Shown here: piece after piece, positions 13,212 to 20,072 of the stretch
Numbering within the stretch: position 1 is the stretch's first letter
How the letters are laid out: each line of letters begins with the position of its first letter
Translations under genes and position numbers: made by a program
Notes under the pieces: model-generated
Seen by the model: only the letters and a program-made list of their open reading frames with translations
The model's database searches: none
Told to the model about the DNA's origin: nothing
Assembly: GCA_035646535.1 (NCBI GenBank)
Contig: DASRPD010000103.1
Location: 1-24,006, forward strand
DNA length: 24,006 nucleotides
Reading direction: 5' to 3'
Source of the DNA: DASRPD01 sp035646535
Lineage (GTDB): Bacteria > Actinomycetota > Acidimicrobiia > IMCC26256 > JANYLB01

Positions 13212-13930
13212 AGGTCGGTAAGCAGCTTGAACCCCTCGGCCGGCGCGTTGAGCGCGCGACCGATGGTGTCGAGCTCCTCGAGGATTCGATGCTCGAACGC
13301 GGCTCGCTGTGTCGCCATGTGGGGACCGTCCTCGATACCCATCGTCGAATGCCACTGGCTGCGATGACATGCGAGTGCCGCGAGCTTGGCCGAGGCATCG
13401 ATCGCTTCCACACGTTCGAGGTGGTCGACCTCGTCGGCTTCGAACAGCAGCAGCCGGTCCGGGCGATGCGGGCGTTCACCGTCAGCGGGAAAGAAGTGCG
13501 GGTCGCGCGCCGCGACGAGCGCGTCGACGGTCAGCCAGCCGGCGTTGCGATGGTCGGGATGAAGCCGGTATCGCTTCCAGGGGTCATGGCCGAGCATCAC
13601 GGTCGGTCGGACTTGGCGGATCACGGCCACGACCGCTTCGATCGTCGTCCGGTCCACGGTCAGCTCTCCGTCCACGGCCCCGATGAATGAGACCTCGGTG
13701 GCGCCGAGGGCGTCGGCCGCGTCGCGCTGTTCCCTCTGGCGGGTCGCCGCCAGTCCGGCGAGGTCCGCGGTCTTGTCCCACGAGCCCTTCGAACCGTCGG
13801 TCAGCACCAGCAGATGGACCCGCGCGCCGGTACGACTCCAGCGGGCGAGCGTGGCGCCGCATCCGAACTCGATGTCGTCGGGGTGGGCGCCGACGGCCAA
13901 CACCCGCTCGGGGGTGGTCGAGTCCCTCAT
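13208..13930 (-). CDS. PIG-L family zinc deacetylase
   Basis: PIG-L/LmbE proteins are zinc-dependent amidases that deacetylate N-acetylglucosamine-type substrates, such as MshB in mycothiol synthesis or Mca-like enzymes; the actual substrate cannot be read here. The 240-residue product has the zinc motif AHPDDIEFG (AHPDD at 15-19) and the second motif HPDH (124-127), with GHDPWKRYRLHPDH typical of a subgroup of the family. The ATG at 13930 overlaps the cofC stop (ATGA), so it is the second gene of a coupled cofC-PIG-L pair. The stop codon lies in CTAG at the end of the IS982 element. Whether it is the original stop or one supplied by the insertion is open, but the length suggests little if anything is missing. 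Confidence 0.88.
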   Translation of the reverse strand: MRDSTTPERVLAVGAHPDDIEFGCGATLARWSRTGARVHLLVLTDGSKGSWDKTADLAGLAATRQREQRDAADALGATEVSFIGAVDGELTVDRTTIEAVVAVIRQVRPTVMLGHDPWKRYRLHPDHRNAGWLTVDALVAARDPHFFPADGERPHRPDRLLLFEADEVDHLERVEAIDASAKLAALACHRSQWHSTMGIEDGPHMATQRAAFEHRILEELDTIGRALNAPAEGFKLLTDL

Positions 13931-14535
13931 AGGCTGATGAGACCCGCATCGAGGCGCGCCAGATCCTCGGGAAGGTCGATGTCGAAGCCGAGATCGGCAT
14001 CGCGAATCACGCGGAATCCCAGCCCGCGCCGGCGCGCTTCTCGGGCGTGTCGCCGGAACGAATCCGGGCCGTAGGCGAAGTCGAAGGCCACGCCCGCCGG
14101 CACCGACAGCACGGGGGTTCCGTCGTCGCGGTGACAGGGCACCGCGGTGACCACCGGACGCGCGCCGTCTCGCATGACGGGAGCCAGGTCGGTGACAAGC
14201 GGCAGATCAGCATGTGCGATCACGACCCGGTCGACACCGAGGGACACGCCGCGGGCCACGCCGGCCGCGGCCGCTCCGTCGAGGCTTCCCGGGTCGGAAA
14301 GGACTGCTTCGACGTCCATGTCTCGCGCCCAGGTGTGGACCTCGGGGCTGTCCGACACCACGATGACGGGTTGCGGTCGGGCCGCATTGCGGACCCTGGT
14401 AGCGAGGTCTCGCCCGAGGCGGGCGCGCGCCTCAGTGCTGAGGAGGCTCGCGAGCCGGGCCTGGCCTCCGGTGAACGCCCGGATCGGGATGACGACAGCA
14501 GTGCGCGCCGACGACCGCTCAGTGATCATGCTCAC
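13927..14535 (-). CDS. cofC: CofC/FbiD-type guanylyltransferase for coenzyme F420
   Basis: Joins GTP and 2-phospholactate (phosphoenolpyruvate in actinobacteria) to form the side-chain precursor of coenzyme F420. The 202-residue product has the nucleotidyltransferase layout: VVIPIRAFTGGQARLA at the N-terminus, VDRVVIAHADLPLV with the metal-binding Asp, GTPVLSVPAG, GPDSFRRH, and FDIDLPEDLARL at the end. One oddity is that the N-terminal motif normally has a Lys before the ARL (for example AAAKTRL) and here has Gln (TGGQARL). Start at GTG 14535 or ATG 14529; the TAGCAT hexamer 5 nt before GTG 14535 favours the former. It is divergent from plsC and near gpsA, an order known from other actinobacteria. 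Confidence 0.87.
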   Translation of the reverse strand: MSMITERSSARTAVVIPIRAFTGGQARLASLLSTEARARLGRDLATRVRNAARPQPVIVVSDSPEVHTWARDMDVEAVLSDPGSLDGAAAAGVARGVSLGVDRVVIAHADLPLVTDLAPVMRDGARPVVTAVPCHRDDGTPVLSVPAGVAFDFAYGPDSFRRHAREARRRGLGFRVIRDADLGFDIDLPEDLARLDAGLISL

Positions 14536-14539
14536 TGCC

Positions 14540-14546
14540 TATGCTA
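14540..14546. promoter_or_regulatory. Back-to-back -10 elements between cofC and plsC
   Basis: TATGCT (14540-14545) reads toward plsC, with about 55 nt of leader before GTG 14606. On the other strand TAGCAT (14546-14541) lies 5 nt before the cofC GTG. The two hexamers share bases, so polymerase could face only one way at a time. Inferred from motif position. Confidence 0.35.
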
Positions 14547-14605
14547 CCGAACGGTGCCTCGGTGGGGTTTTGGGTTCGCCGTCGGCAACCGGGGGAGTGT
14601 TCGTC

Positions 14606-15334
14606 GTGGAGCTCGTCTATCCCGTGGCCAAGGCTGCACTGCTGGGACCGCTGCACCTCGGCATGCGTTGGACGGTCCAGGGCGCGGCGCACATCCCCGA
14701 GCGCGGGCCCGTCATCCTGGCCTCGAACCACACGTCGTACCTCGACCCCCTCGTGCTCGCCTACGTGGCCGACCGTCGTCGTCGCCGCGTCCGGTTCCTC
14801 GCCAAGGCGGAGCTGTTCGACAAGTCGGGTCTCGGCCCGACCCTGCGAGCGATGCGCCAGATTCCCGTCTCGCGCGGGTCTGCCTCGGCCGCCGGCGCGC
14901 TCGACGCCGCCGTGGCGTCGCTGCATCGCGGCGAATGCGTCGCCGTGTTCCCGGAGGGCACGATCTCGCTCGACCTCGATCCGATGCCCGGCAAATCAGG
15001 CGCGGCCCGGCTCGCGCGCGAGAGCGGCGTACCGGTCGTCCCCGTCGGCTTGTGGGGTGCGCATCGCATCATGTTCAAGGGGCGCAAGCCCGACTGGCGA
15101 TGGGGCGTGGCCGAGGTCGCGCAGATCGGGCCGCCGGTGATGATCGAACCGGGTGACGACATCCGAGAATCCACGGATCGGATCATGGCCGCGATCTGTG
15201 TCCAGGTCGGCCGCGCGCGGCAGTGCTATCCGCAGCGACCGCGGCCCGGTGAGGACGATTGGTGGGTGCGCGCTCCCGAACGCGCGGTGTTGCGCTCGGC
15301 GATTCGGTCACGTCGGGAGGCGTCGGGCTCGTGA
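14606..15334 (+). CDS. plsC: 1-acyl-sn-glycerol-3-phosphate acyltransferase
   Basis: Acylates lysophosphatidic acid to phosphatidic acid at the membrane. The 242-residue product has the family block I NHTSYLD (H42-X4-D47), the GSASAAGALDAAVASL segment, and block III FPEGTIS (115-121), followed by GVPVVPVGLWGAHRIM. GTG 14606 is chosen because GGGGGAG (14591-14597) lies 8 nt upstream and the protein then begins just before the conserved region; the frame is open further upstream but overlaps cofC. The end overlaps the start of gpsA (GTGA, 15331-15334). gpsA provides the glycerol-3-phosphate backbone, so the pair forms one phospholipid module. Confidence 0.92.
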   Translation: MELVYPVAKAALLGPLHLGMRWTVQGAAHIPERGPVILASNHTSYLDPLVLAYVADRRRRRVRFLAKAELFDKSGLGPTLRAMRQIPVSRGSASAAGALDAAVASLHRGECVAVFPEGTISLDLDPMPGKSGAARLARESGVPVVPVGLWGAHRIMFKGRKPDWRWGVAEVAQIGPPVMIEPGDDIRESTDRIMAAICVQVGRARQCYPQRPRPGEDDWWVRAPERAVLRSAIRSRREASGS

Positions 15335-16332
15335 AGATCGCAGTGATCGGCGCGGGCTCGTGGGGGACGACGGTTGCGGGGATCGCGGCGACGAACGCGC
15401 CGACGATCCTGTGGGCGCGCAACCCGAAGATTGCGGCTCGCATCGTGGCCGAGCACGCCAACGAGGACTACCTCCCGGGAATCGCGTTGCCGCCCGATCT
15501 GGCCGCGACGGCCTCGATCGAAGAGGCTGTGTCGGGCGCGGATGTCGTGGTGCTCGGTGTCCCGTCGCACGGACTGCGCGCGGTGCTCGACACCGCCCGC
15601 CCGTACCTGCAGCCGGCGACACCGATGTTGAGCCTCTCCAAGGGCGTGGAGCAGGAAACCCTGCTGCGGATGACCGAGGTCGTAGCCGACGTGTTGGGCG
15701 ACCATCGGCGCGACCGCATCGGCGTGCTGACCGGTCCGAACCTGGCGAGCGAGGTGGCCGCCCGTCAACCCACCGCGTCGGTCATCGCCATCGGCGATGC
15801 GGATATCGCGTCCGAGCTCCAGCACGTGTTCATGACCGCCACGTTCCGTGTGTACACGAATCCGGACGTCGTGGGCTGTGAGATCGCCGGCGCGTTGAAG
15901 AACGTCATCGCGCTCGCCGCCGGGGTCGCCCACGGCCTCGGCTACGGCGACAACACCAAAGCCGCGCTCATCACGCGTGGGCTCGCCGAGCTGGCCCGAC
16001 TCGGCATCGCGCTCGGGGGCGACCCCATGACGTTCTCGGGCCTCGCGGGCATGGGTGATCTCGTGGCCACGTGCACGAGCGAGAAGAGTCGGAATCGAAC
16101 CGTCGGCGTCGCGCTCGGCGAGGGCCGCGCCCTCGACGAGATCGTCGCCGAGATGAAGATGGTCGCCGAGGGGGTCAAGTCGACGGCTGCGGTGCTCGCG
16201 CTGGCCGAACGCGTGGGTGTCGAGATGCCCATCGCCGAACAGGTCGGTGCCGTGCTCTACGAGGGACGTACGCCGGCAGAGATCGTGCCGGCATTGATGC
16301 TGCGCGAGGCGAAGCCCGAGCTCGGGGCATGA
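15331..16332 (+). CDS. gpsA: Glycerol-3-phosphate dehydrogenase [NAD(P)+]
   Basis: Reduces dihydroxyacetone phosphate to sn-glycerol 3-phosphate for membrane lipid synthesis. The 333-residue product is standard length. It has the Rossmann motif GAGSWGTT (8-15), SLSKGVE with K104, LTGPNLASEV, and the catalytic region GALKNVIALAAGVAHG with K190. The C-terminal helices GMGDLVATCTSEKSRNR complete it. GTG 15331 overlaps the plsC stop and has GGGAGG (15315-15320) 10 nt upstream; a longer frame starting at 15259 would overlap plsC heavily and was rejected. Its own stop overlaps the next start by ATGA, so expression is coupled along the operon. Confidence 0.95.
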   Translation: MKIAVIGAGSWGTTVAGIAATNAPTILWARNPKIAARIVAEHANEDYLPGIALPPDLAATASIEEAVSGADVVVLGVPSHGLRAVLDTARPYLQPATPMLSLSKGVEQETLLRMTEVVADVLGDHRRDRIGVLTGPNLASEVAARQPTASVIAIGDADIASELQHVFMTATFRVYTNPDVVGCEIAGALKNVIALAAGVAHGLGYGDNTKAALITRGLAELARLGIALGGDPMTFSGLAGMGDLVATCTSEKSRNRTVGVALGEGRALDEIVAEMKMVAEGVKSTAAVLALAERVGVEMPIAEQVGAVLYEGRTPAEIVPALMLREAKPELGA

Positions 16333-17528
16333 CGGATGTGACCGAAGGGCGGTCGGGCCCGTCGGGGTCATCGGCGCCGGCCGGCCGGGGGCTCATCGGC
16401 GCGCTGGGTACCGGGCGGCTCGCCCGCATCGATGCTCGCGGTCGCCTGGGCTTCGACGGCAGCTCCGTGCAGCTGGGCTGGTGGATCGGCGCCGAGGATC
16501 GGTGGCATCGGTCCGAGGACGAGGTCGCGGTCCGTCAGCGTCGCATCGAGGCGGCACCGGCGTACGAGACCGCCATGCGGATCCCGAGCGGAGACGCCGT
16601 GGCGCGGGTATGGGCCATCGGGGCTCCGGGCGAGCCGGTCATCGTGGAGATCGAGAACCAGTCGCCCGCGCCGATGGTCGCCGCGCTCGTGCTCCATCCG
16701 ATGGCATCGGGAGGGGACGTCGGCGCCGACGATGCAGTGCGGCTGGACCGGGGCACCGAGCTCGTGCTGCATCGGCCGGCGCGCGTGTCGGTTCGGGCCG
16801 CGGACCCCGTCGCGTTGGTGGGCGCGCTCGAGGCCGGAGCGCCGAGTGGTGGTTCCGGGCCGTACCTGGCCTTGCTCCAACCGGTCGCGCACCGCACGGT
16901 CATGCGCGCCGCGGTGTTCCTCAACCCACGGGCCCGGTCGGACCTCGACCTCGCGTCCGTGCCCGACGCCGATGCCGCCGGCGGTGGCTGGCGCGCCGTG
17001 GCCTCGGCCGCGATGCAGATCGTCGTCGCCGACCCCGCCCGGCAAGAGGTGATCGATCGTGCCCGGGTGGACACATTGCTGCGCGCCGGCACCGCCGACG
17101 TCGACGGCGATGTGTTCGGCGCGCTCGAGGACTGGGGCTTCGACGACGAGGCCCGCACCGTCTGGCGACGACTGTCCTGGCGTGCGCGCCGGCGCGCCAG
17201 ACACCGCGCCGCTCCCGACCCGACGACGGCGGCCGGGGTGCTACGGGCCGCCCGCGACTCGGTGATCATCGAACGTGACGACGCCACGGTCGAGTTGGTC
17301 CCAGCTCCACCACCCGCCGGGGCGGCAGTGGAGGTCCACGACGCTCCGCTGCGGACCGGGTCGGTGTCCTTCGCTCTGCGCTGGCACGGTGACCGGCCTG
17401 CCCTCCTGTGGGACGTCCGCGCTCCGACGCCGCGACGACTCGTCGCGCCGAGCCTCGATCCGGCGTGGTCGACCGACCAACCGTCAGGCGAGGCTCTGCT
17501 CGCTCCGGCCGGCGCGTCCGCCCGATGA
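16329..17528 (+). CDS. Large protein of unknown function in the gpsA operon
   Basis: A 399-residue protein that I do not recognise. The first part reads GLIGALGTGRLARIDARGRLGFDGSSVQLGWWIGAEDRWH and is followed by YETAMRIPSGDAVARVWAIG and repeated beta-type segments (VIVEIENQSPAPMVAALVL). This resembles the beta-sandwich accessory domain at the N-terminus of some glucoamylase-like proteins, a weak comparison. A middle alpha-helical stretch has DVFGALEDWGFDDEARTVW, and an Arg-rich patch WRRLSWRARRRARHR follows. The C-terminal beta region ends LLWDVRAP. No signal peptide or transmembrane segment is seen. ATG 16329 overlaps the gpsA stop (ATGA), and its end overlaps the RpiB-like start (ATGA 17525-17528), so it is a fixed member of this operon. 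The context suggests a sugar- or glycerol-phosphate role but does not prove one. Confidence 0.78.
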   Translation: MTDVTEGRSGPSGSSAPAGRGLIGALGTGRLARIDARGRLGFDGSSVQLGWWIGAEDRWHRSEDEVAVRQRRIEAAPAYETAMRIPSGDAVARVWAIGAPGEPVIVEIENQSPAPMVAALVLHPMASGGDVGADDAVRLDRGTELVLHRPARVSVRAADPVALVGALEAGAPSGGSGPYLALLQPVAHRTVMRAAVFLNPRARSDLDLASVPDADAAGGGWRAVASAAMQIVVADPARQEVIDRARVDTLLRAGTADVDGDVFGALEDWGFDDEARTVWRRLSWRARRRARHRAAPDPTTAAGVLRAARDSVIIERDDATVELVPAPPPAGAAVEVHDAPLRTGSVSFALRWHGDRPALLWDVRAPTPRRLVAPSLDPAWSTDQPSGEALLAPAGASAR

Positions 17529-17965
17529 CCTCACCCGTGAACGTCGTGCTCGGTACCGACGTATCCACCACGCTCACTACCGCCGTGATCGCAGAGCTCC
17601 GAGGCCGCGGTCACGACGTGCGGCTCGTCGGCGCTGCGGCCGGTGGGGCCGAGGAGTGGGCCGAGGTCGGCCACCTCGTCGGCCGTGCCGTCGCGAATGG
17701 TGCGGCCGAGTCGGGCGTGCTGTTCTGCTGGACCGGCACGGGCGCGTCGATCGCCGCGAACAAGGTTCCCGGCGTGCGGGCCGCGCTCTGTACCGATGCC
17801 GTGACCGCGGCGGGGGCACGCCGCTGGAACGATGCCAACGTGCTCGTCATGAGCCTGCGGCTCACGAGCATCGAGGTGGCCCGCGAGATGCTCGATGCGT
17901 GGTTCGACACCGCGGTCGACCCCGGCGAGGCCGCCAACATCGCCCGGGTGGAACGACCGTCCTAG
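17525..17965 (+). CDS. RpiB/LacA/LacB-family sugar-phosphate isomerase homologue
   Basis: RpiB enzymes interconvert ribose 5-phosphate and ribulose 5-phosphate; LacAB act on galactose 6-phosphate. The 146-residue product keeps the Rossmann-like fold, the active-site GVLFCWTGTGASIAANKVPGVRAA (Cys68 and the glycine-rich anion hole) and NDANVLVMSLRLTS. Two normal catalytic features are altered. The N-terminal DHAG motif is replaced by TDVS (11-14), and the usual His before NDANV is Trp101. It may be a divergent subfamily with another substrate or a non-enzymatic role, so I give no rpiB symbol. ATG 17525 overlaps the previous stop. Its stop codon TAG forms part of the TAGGAT element of the next gene. 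Confidence 0.85.
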   Translation: MTSPVNVVLGTDVSTTLTTAVIAELRGRGHDVRLVGAAAGGAEEWAEVGHLVGRAVANGAAESGVLFCWTGTGASIAANKVPGVRAALCTDAVTAAGARRWNDANVLVMSLRLTSIEVAREMLDAWFDTAVDPGEAANIARVERPS

Positions 17966-17968
17966 GAT
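17963..17968 (+). promoter_or_regulatory. Candidate -10 element (TAGGAT) overlapping the RpiB-like stop
   Basis: TAGGAT begins with the stop codon of the upstream gene and lies 7 nt before GTG 17976, exactly as at 8544-8549. This fits a leaderless transcript for the GYD-domain gene. No -35 recognised. Confidence 0.4.
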
Positions 17969-17975
17969 CGTCGGC

Positions 17976-18272
17976 GTGCCGACCTACGTGATGCTGTCCA
18001 CCATCGGTCCGGACGGATGGGCAACGATCCGTGAGAAGCCTGAGCGGATCCGTGCAGTGACCGAGGAGGTCGAGTCGCTCGGCCTGCGGGTCGTCGCCCA
18101 GTACGCGCTGATGGGCCAGTACGACTTCGTCAACATCATCGCGGCGCCCGACGAAGCCGCCATGGCCCGAGCCGCGGTGATGCTCACATCCCGGGGCACG
18201 ATGCGCAGCACCACGATGCAAGCCCTCACCGTCGATGAGCTCATCGACTCCTTGGAGCCGGGCTCCGGCTAG
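17976..18272 (+). CDS. GYD-domain protein
   Basis: A 98-residue single-domain protein of the GYD type, with a ferredoxin-like alpha/beta fold related to the dimeric alpha/beta barrel and Lrp/AsnC effector folds. It begins MPTYVMLSTIGPDGWATIRE, continues with PERIRAVTEEVESLGLRVVAQYALMGQYDFVNII, where GQYDFV corresponds to the name-giving GYD motif, and ends with SRGTMRSTTMQALTVDELID. The function of the family is not established; stand-alone versions may bind small ligands. GTG 17976 is preceded by TAGGAT at 7 nt and no Shine-Dalgarno. The gene follows the plsC-gpsA operon by 10 bp and may be read both from it and from its own promoter. Confidence 0.85.
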   Translation: MPTYVMLSTIGPDGWATIREKPERIRAVTEEVESLGLRVVAQYALMGQYDFVNIIAAPDEAAMARAAVMLTSRGTMRSTTMQALTVDELIDSLEPGSG

Positions 18273-18285
18273 CTCCGCCGTCGGG

Positions 18286-18486
18286 CTACATCCACCACAT
18301 GGACTTGTGCTTCTCCTCGCGGACGTCGTCGTCGACGAAGAGCGCGGGGAACACGGAGTCGTCGGAGCGGCGTCGCAACCGGTACTGCGGGCTCACACCG
18401 CCGAGGACGGTCTCCTCGATCTGGAAACCACGGGCCCAGCGCTGATCGAACCGTGACCGAACTTCGACGCGAGTGCCATGTTCCAC
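18286..18486 (-). CDS. Small protein of unknown function (66 aa)
   Basis: Sixty-six residues, not assigned to a named family, although the wording YRLRRRSDDSVFPALFVDDDVREEKHKSMWW looks like small conserved proteins I associate with actinobacterial genomes. It is charged, with a beta-rich first half (TRVEVRSRFDQRWARGFQIEE), and ends in the aromatic MWWM. No membrane segment. The GTG at 18486 is supported by TACGAT (18493-18498) 6 nt upstream on the minus strand, again a leaderless layout. It is divergent from rnhB, and its stop lies 13 bp from that of the converging GYD gene. Compact spacing and normal codon bias speak for a real gene. Confidence 0.68.
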   Translation of the reverse strand: MEHGTRVEVRSRFDQRWARGFQIEETVLGGVSPQYRLRRRSDDSVFPALFVDDDVREEKHKSMWWM

Positions 18487-18492
18487 GAGGGG

Positions 18493-18498
18493 ATCGTA
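18493..18498 (-). promoter_or_regulatory. Candidate -10 element for the 66-aa gene
   Basis: TACGAT on the minus strand, 6 nt before the GTG at 18486. It shares the short region with the rnhB promoter on the other strand. Confidence 0.35.
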
Positions 18499-18523
18499 CC
18501 GCCGAGGACGAGCGGCGAGGGAC

Positions 18524-18529
18524 TAGTTT
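18524..18529 (+). promoter_or_regulatory. Candidate -10 element for leaderless rnhB
   Basis: TAGTTT lies 8 nt before ATG 18538, so transcription would begin about at the start codon. No Shine-Dalgarno precedes that ATG. Confidence 0.4.
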
Positions 18530-18537
18530 CGGTTCCG

Positions 18538-19191
18538 ATGGTCGCCCCCACGCTCCGATTCGAGCGCCGCTGCTGGAAGGCAGGCGAGAAGTTGGTCTGT
18601 GGGATCGACGAGGTGGGTCGCGGCGCATGGGCGGGGCCGGCCACCGTTGCCGCGGTCATTCCGGCGCCGCAACATCTCCGCGGCGTGCGCGATTCCAAGA
18701 TGCTGTCGCGGTCCCAGCGCGAGCGGGCCGCGACCGACATCAGGTCGTGGGCCGTCGCGATCGGGATCGGCCACGCCGACCACGACGAGTGTGACGGGCT
18801 CGGCATGACCGCGGCGTTGCGCCAGGCCGGCCTGCGGGCGTTGGCCCAGCTCGAGGACCAGGGCTACGCGCCGGACCGCGTGATCCTCGACGGCAACCAC
18901 GACTACCTGCGTCTGGGTGATCGGGTCACGACGATCGTGAAGGGTGACGCCACGTCACTGGCAGTGGCGGCCGCGTCGGTCGTGGCCAAGGTGACCCGCG
19001 ACCGGATGATGGTCGCCGAAGCGGAACACTTCCCCGCGTACGGCTTCGAGTCCAACGTCGGCTACCCGGCGCCCGTGCATCGGGCCGCGCTCGCGGCCCA
19101 CGGGCCGACCTCGATCCACCGTCGTTCGTGGGTGTTCATGGACTCGTTGTGCTGGGGTGGTCTTCCTCCGGCACCGGGTCGGTTGTTCTAG
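18538..19191 (+). CDS. rnhB: Ribonuclease HII
   Basis: Cleaves the RNA strand of RNA-DNA hybrids and single ribonucleotides in DNA. The 217-residue product contains the family signature CGIDEVGRGAWAGP (D24, E25), RDSKMLSRSQRE, VILDGN (D118) and KGDATSLAVAAASVVAKVTRDR (D137), all four expected metal ligands. The C-terminal part ends YPAPVHRAALAAHGPTSIHRRSW. ATG 18538 was chosen because the domain starts about 20 residues later and TAGTTT lies 8 nt before it; an in-frame start at 18478 would overlap the divergent gene. The stop overlaps that of the converging MerR gene: the two TAG stops share the palindrome CTAG at 19188-19191. Confidence 0.94.
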   Translation: MVAPTLRFERRCWKAGEKLVCGIDEVGRGAWAGPATVAAVIPAPQHLRGVRDSKMLSRSQRERAATDIRSWAVAIGIGHADHDECDGLGMTAALRQAGLRALAQLEDQGYAPDRVILDGNHDYLRLGDRVTTIVKGDATSLAVAAASVVAKVTRDRMMVAEAEHFPAYGFESNVGYPAPVHRAALAAHGPTSIHRRSWVFMDSLCWGGLPPAPGRLF

Positions 19192-20027
19192 GACATCGGC
19201 GCCGAGCCAGCCGCCGAGTGGTGCTCGCGCGGCGCGGCAGCGGTCAGGGTGCGCACGGCACCGATCGCGACCTGGTCGACGAGGGCGTGGAGCTGGGTAC
19301 CGCCGGGGTCCTCGTCGGCGTGGCGGTAGAGCGCCACGCCGAGCTCGTGCACGACGAGTGAGGCCGCGGCCTGGGCCAACAGCAGACGGGCTCTCGACAG
19401 GGTGGCGGCCAGATCCGGGTTGTCAGCTCCGGACGCCCACAGGTGTTGCATGAACCTGTCGACCACGGTCCGGGCGATGTCGGCGGCTCCCGAACGGATC
19501 GCCGAGGCGATCTCGATCGCGGCATCGGTCGGCATGCCCGCCTGAGTGGCGAGCCCGACAAGGCCGAGCGCGGCGACGCTGCGAACCATGATCCGAGCAT
19601 CGTCTCCCACCTGGATGAGCCCGGCGTCGATCGCCTCTTCGAAGCCCGCCGGATCGGCAAGACCGGCGACGGCCGCGTTGAGCTGTTCGCGCGTGATCTC
19701 GGTGGGGGTCTCGTCGAGTACCGCCGGGCTGGGGTCGACGCCCAGCACGGAACCGAGACCGCGTCCCTGTTCCCAGGAATGGATCAGGTCTCCGATGGCC
19801 GCGAGGGAGTAGCCGCGGTCCTGGAGGCGAGCGATGATCGCGAGGCGGGCCTGGTGGTCGGTGCCGTACTTGCCGACCCGGCCGTCCCGACGGGGTGGGT
19901 TGAGCAGTCCGAGCCGCTGGTACTCCCGGATCGTGCGAGTTGGCACACCAGCTGCGTCGCCCAGCTCGTCGATGGTCAGCTCGTCGGCCTGCCGATCATC
20001 AGGGTTCGTGGTCTTGGAAGACTCCAT
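19188..20027 (-). CDS. MerR-family transcriptional regulator
   Basis: A 279-residue regulator. The N-terminal winged helix is typical of MerR: TIDELGDAAGVPTRTIREYQRLGLLNPPRR, then GKYGTDHQARLAIIARLQDRGYSLAAIGDLI. The long C-terminal part (about 180 residues) is helical, rich in Ala, and has ARIMVRSVAALGLVGLATQAGMP and RSGAADIARTVVDRFMQHLW. It has no cysteine cluster, so metal sensing is unlikely and a small organic ligand or protein contact is more probable. The ATG at 20027 lies 45 bp from the divergent phosphotransferase start. The dyad and -35/-10 in that gap suggest that it controls both itself and that gene. Confidence 0.9.
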   Translation of the reverse strand: MESSKTTNPDDRQADELTIDELGDAAGVPTRTIREYQRLGLLNPPRRDGRVGKYGTDHQARLAIIARLQDRGYSLAAIGDLIHSWEQGRGLGSVLGVDPSPAVLDETPTEITREQLNAAVAGLADPAGFEEAIDAGLIQVGDDARIMVRSVAALGLVGLATQAGMPTDAAIEIASAIRSGAADIARTVVDRFMQHLWASGADNPDLAATLSRARLLLAQAAASLVVHELGVALYRHADEDPGGTQLHALVDQVAIGAVRTLTAAAPREHHSAAGSAPMS

Positions 20028-20035
20028 ATCTTATC

Positions 20036-20065
20036 TTGACATCAAATACTGTCTCGGTCAATACT
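20036..20065 (+). promoter_or_regulatory. Promoter and dyad between the MerR gene and the phosphotransferase
   Basis: TTGACA (20036-20041), an 18-bp spacer and AATACT (20060-20065), then 7 nt to ATG 20073: the best consensus promoter in the window, apparently leaderless. TTGAC (20036-20040) and GTCAA (20057-20061) form a dyad, and TCAAATACTG/TCAATACTG (20042-20051, 20058-20066) a direct repeat. MerR proteins act on promoters with long spacers, so this is the likely operator. Confidence 0.6.
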
Positions 20066-20072
20066 GCTACTC

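Noticed and set aside
15259..15330. A longer gpsA start at 15259
   Set aside because: It would put 24 residues before the Rossmann motif that other GpsA proteins lack, and would overlap plsC by 76 bp; GTG 15331 has GGGAGG and the GTGA overlap.
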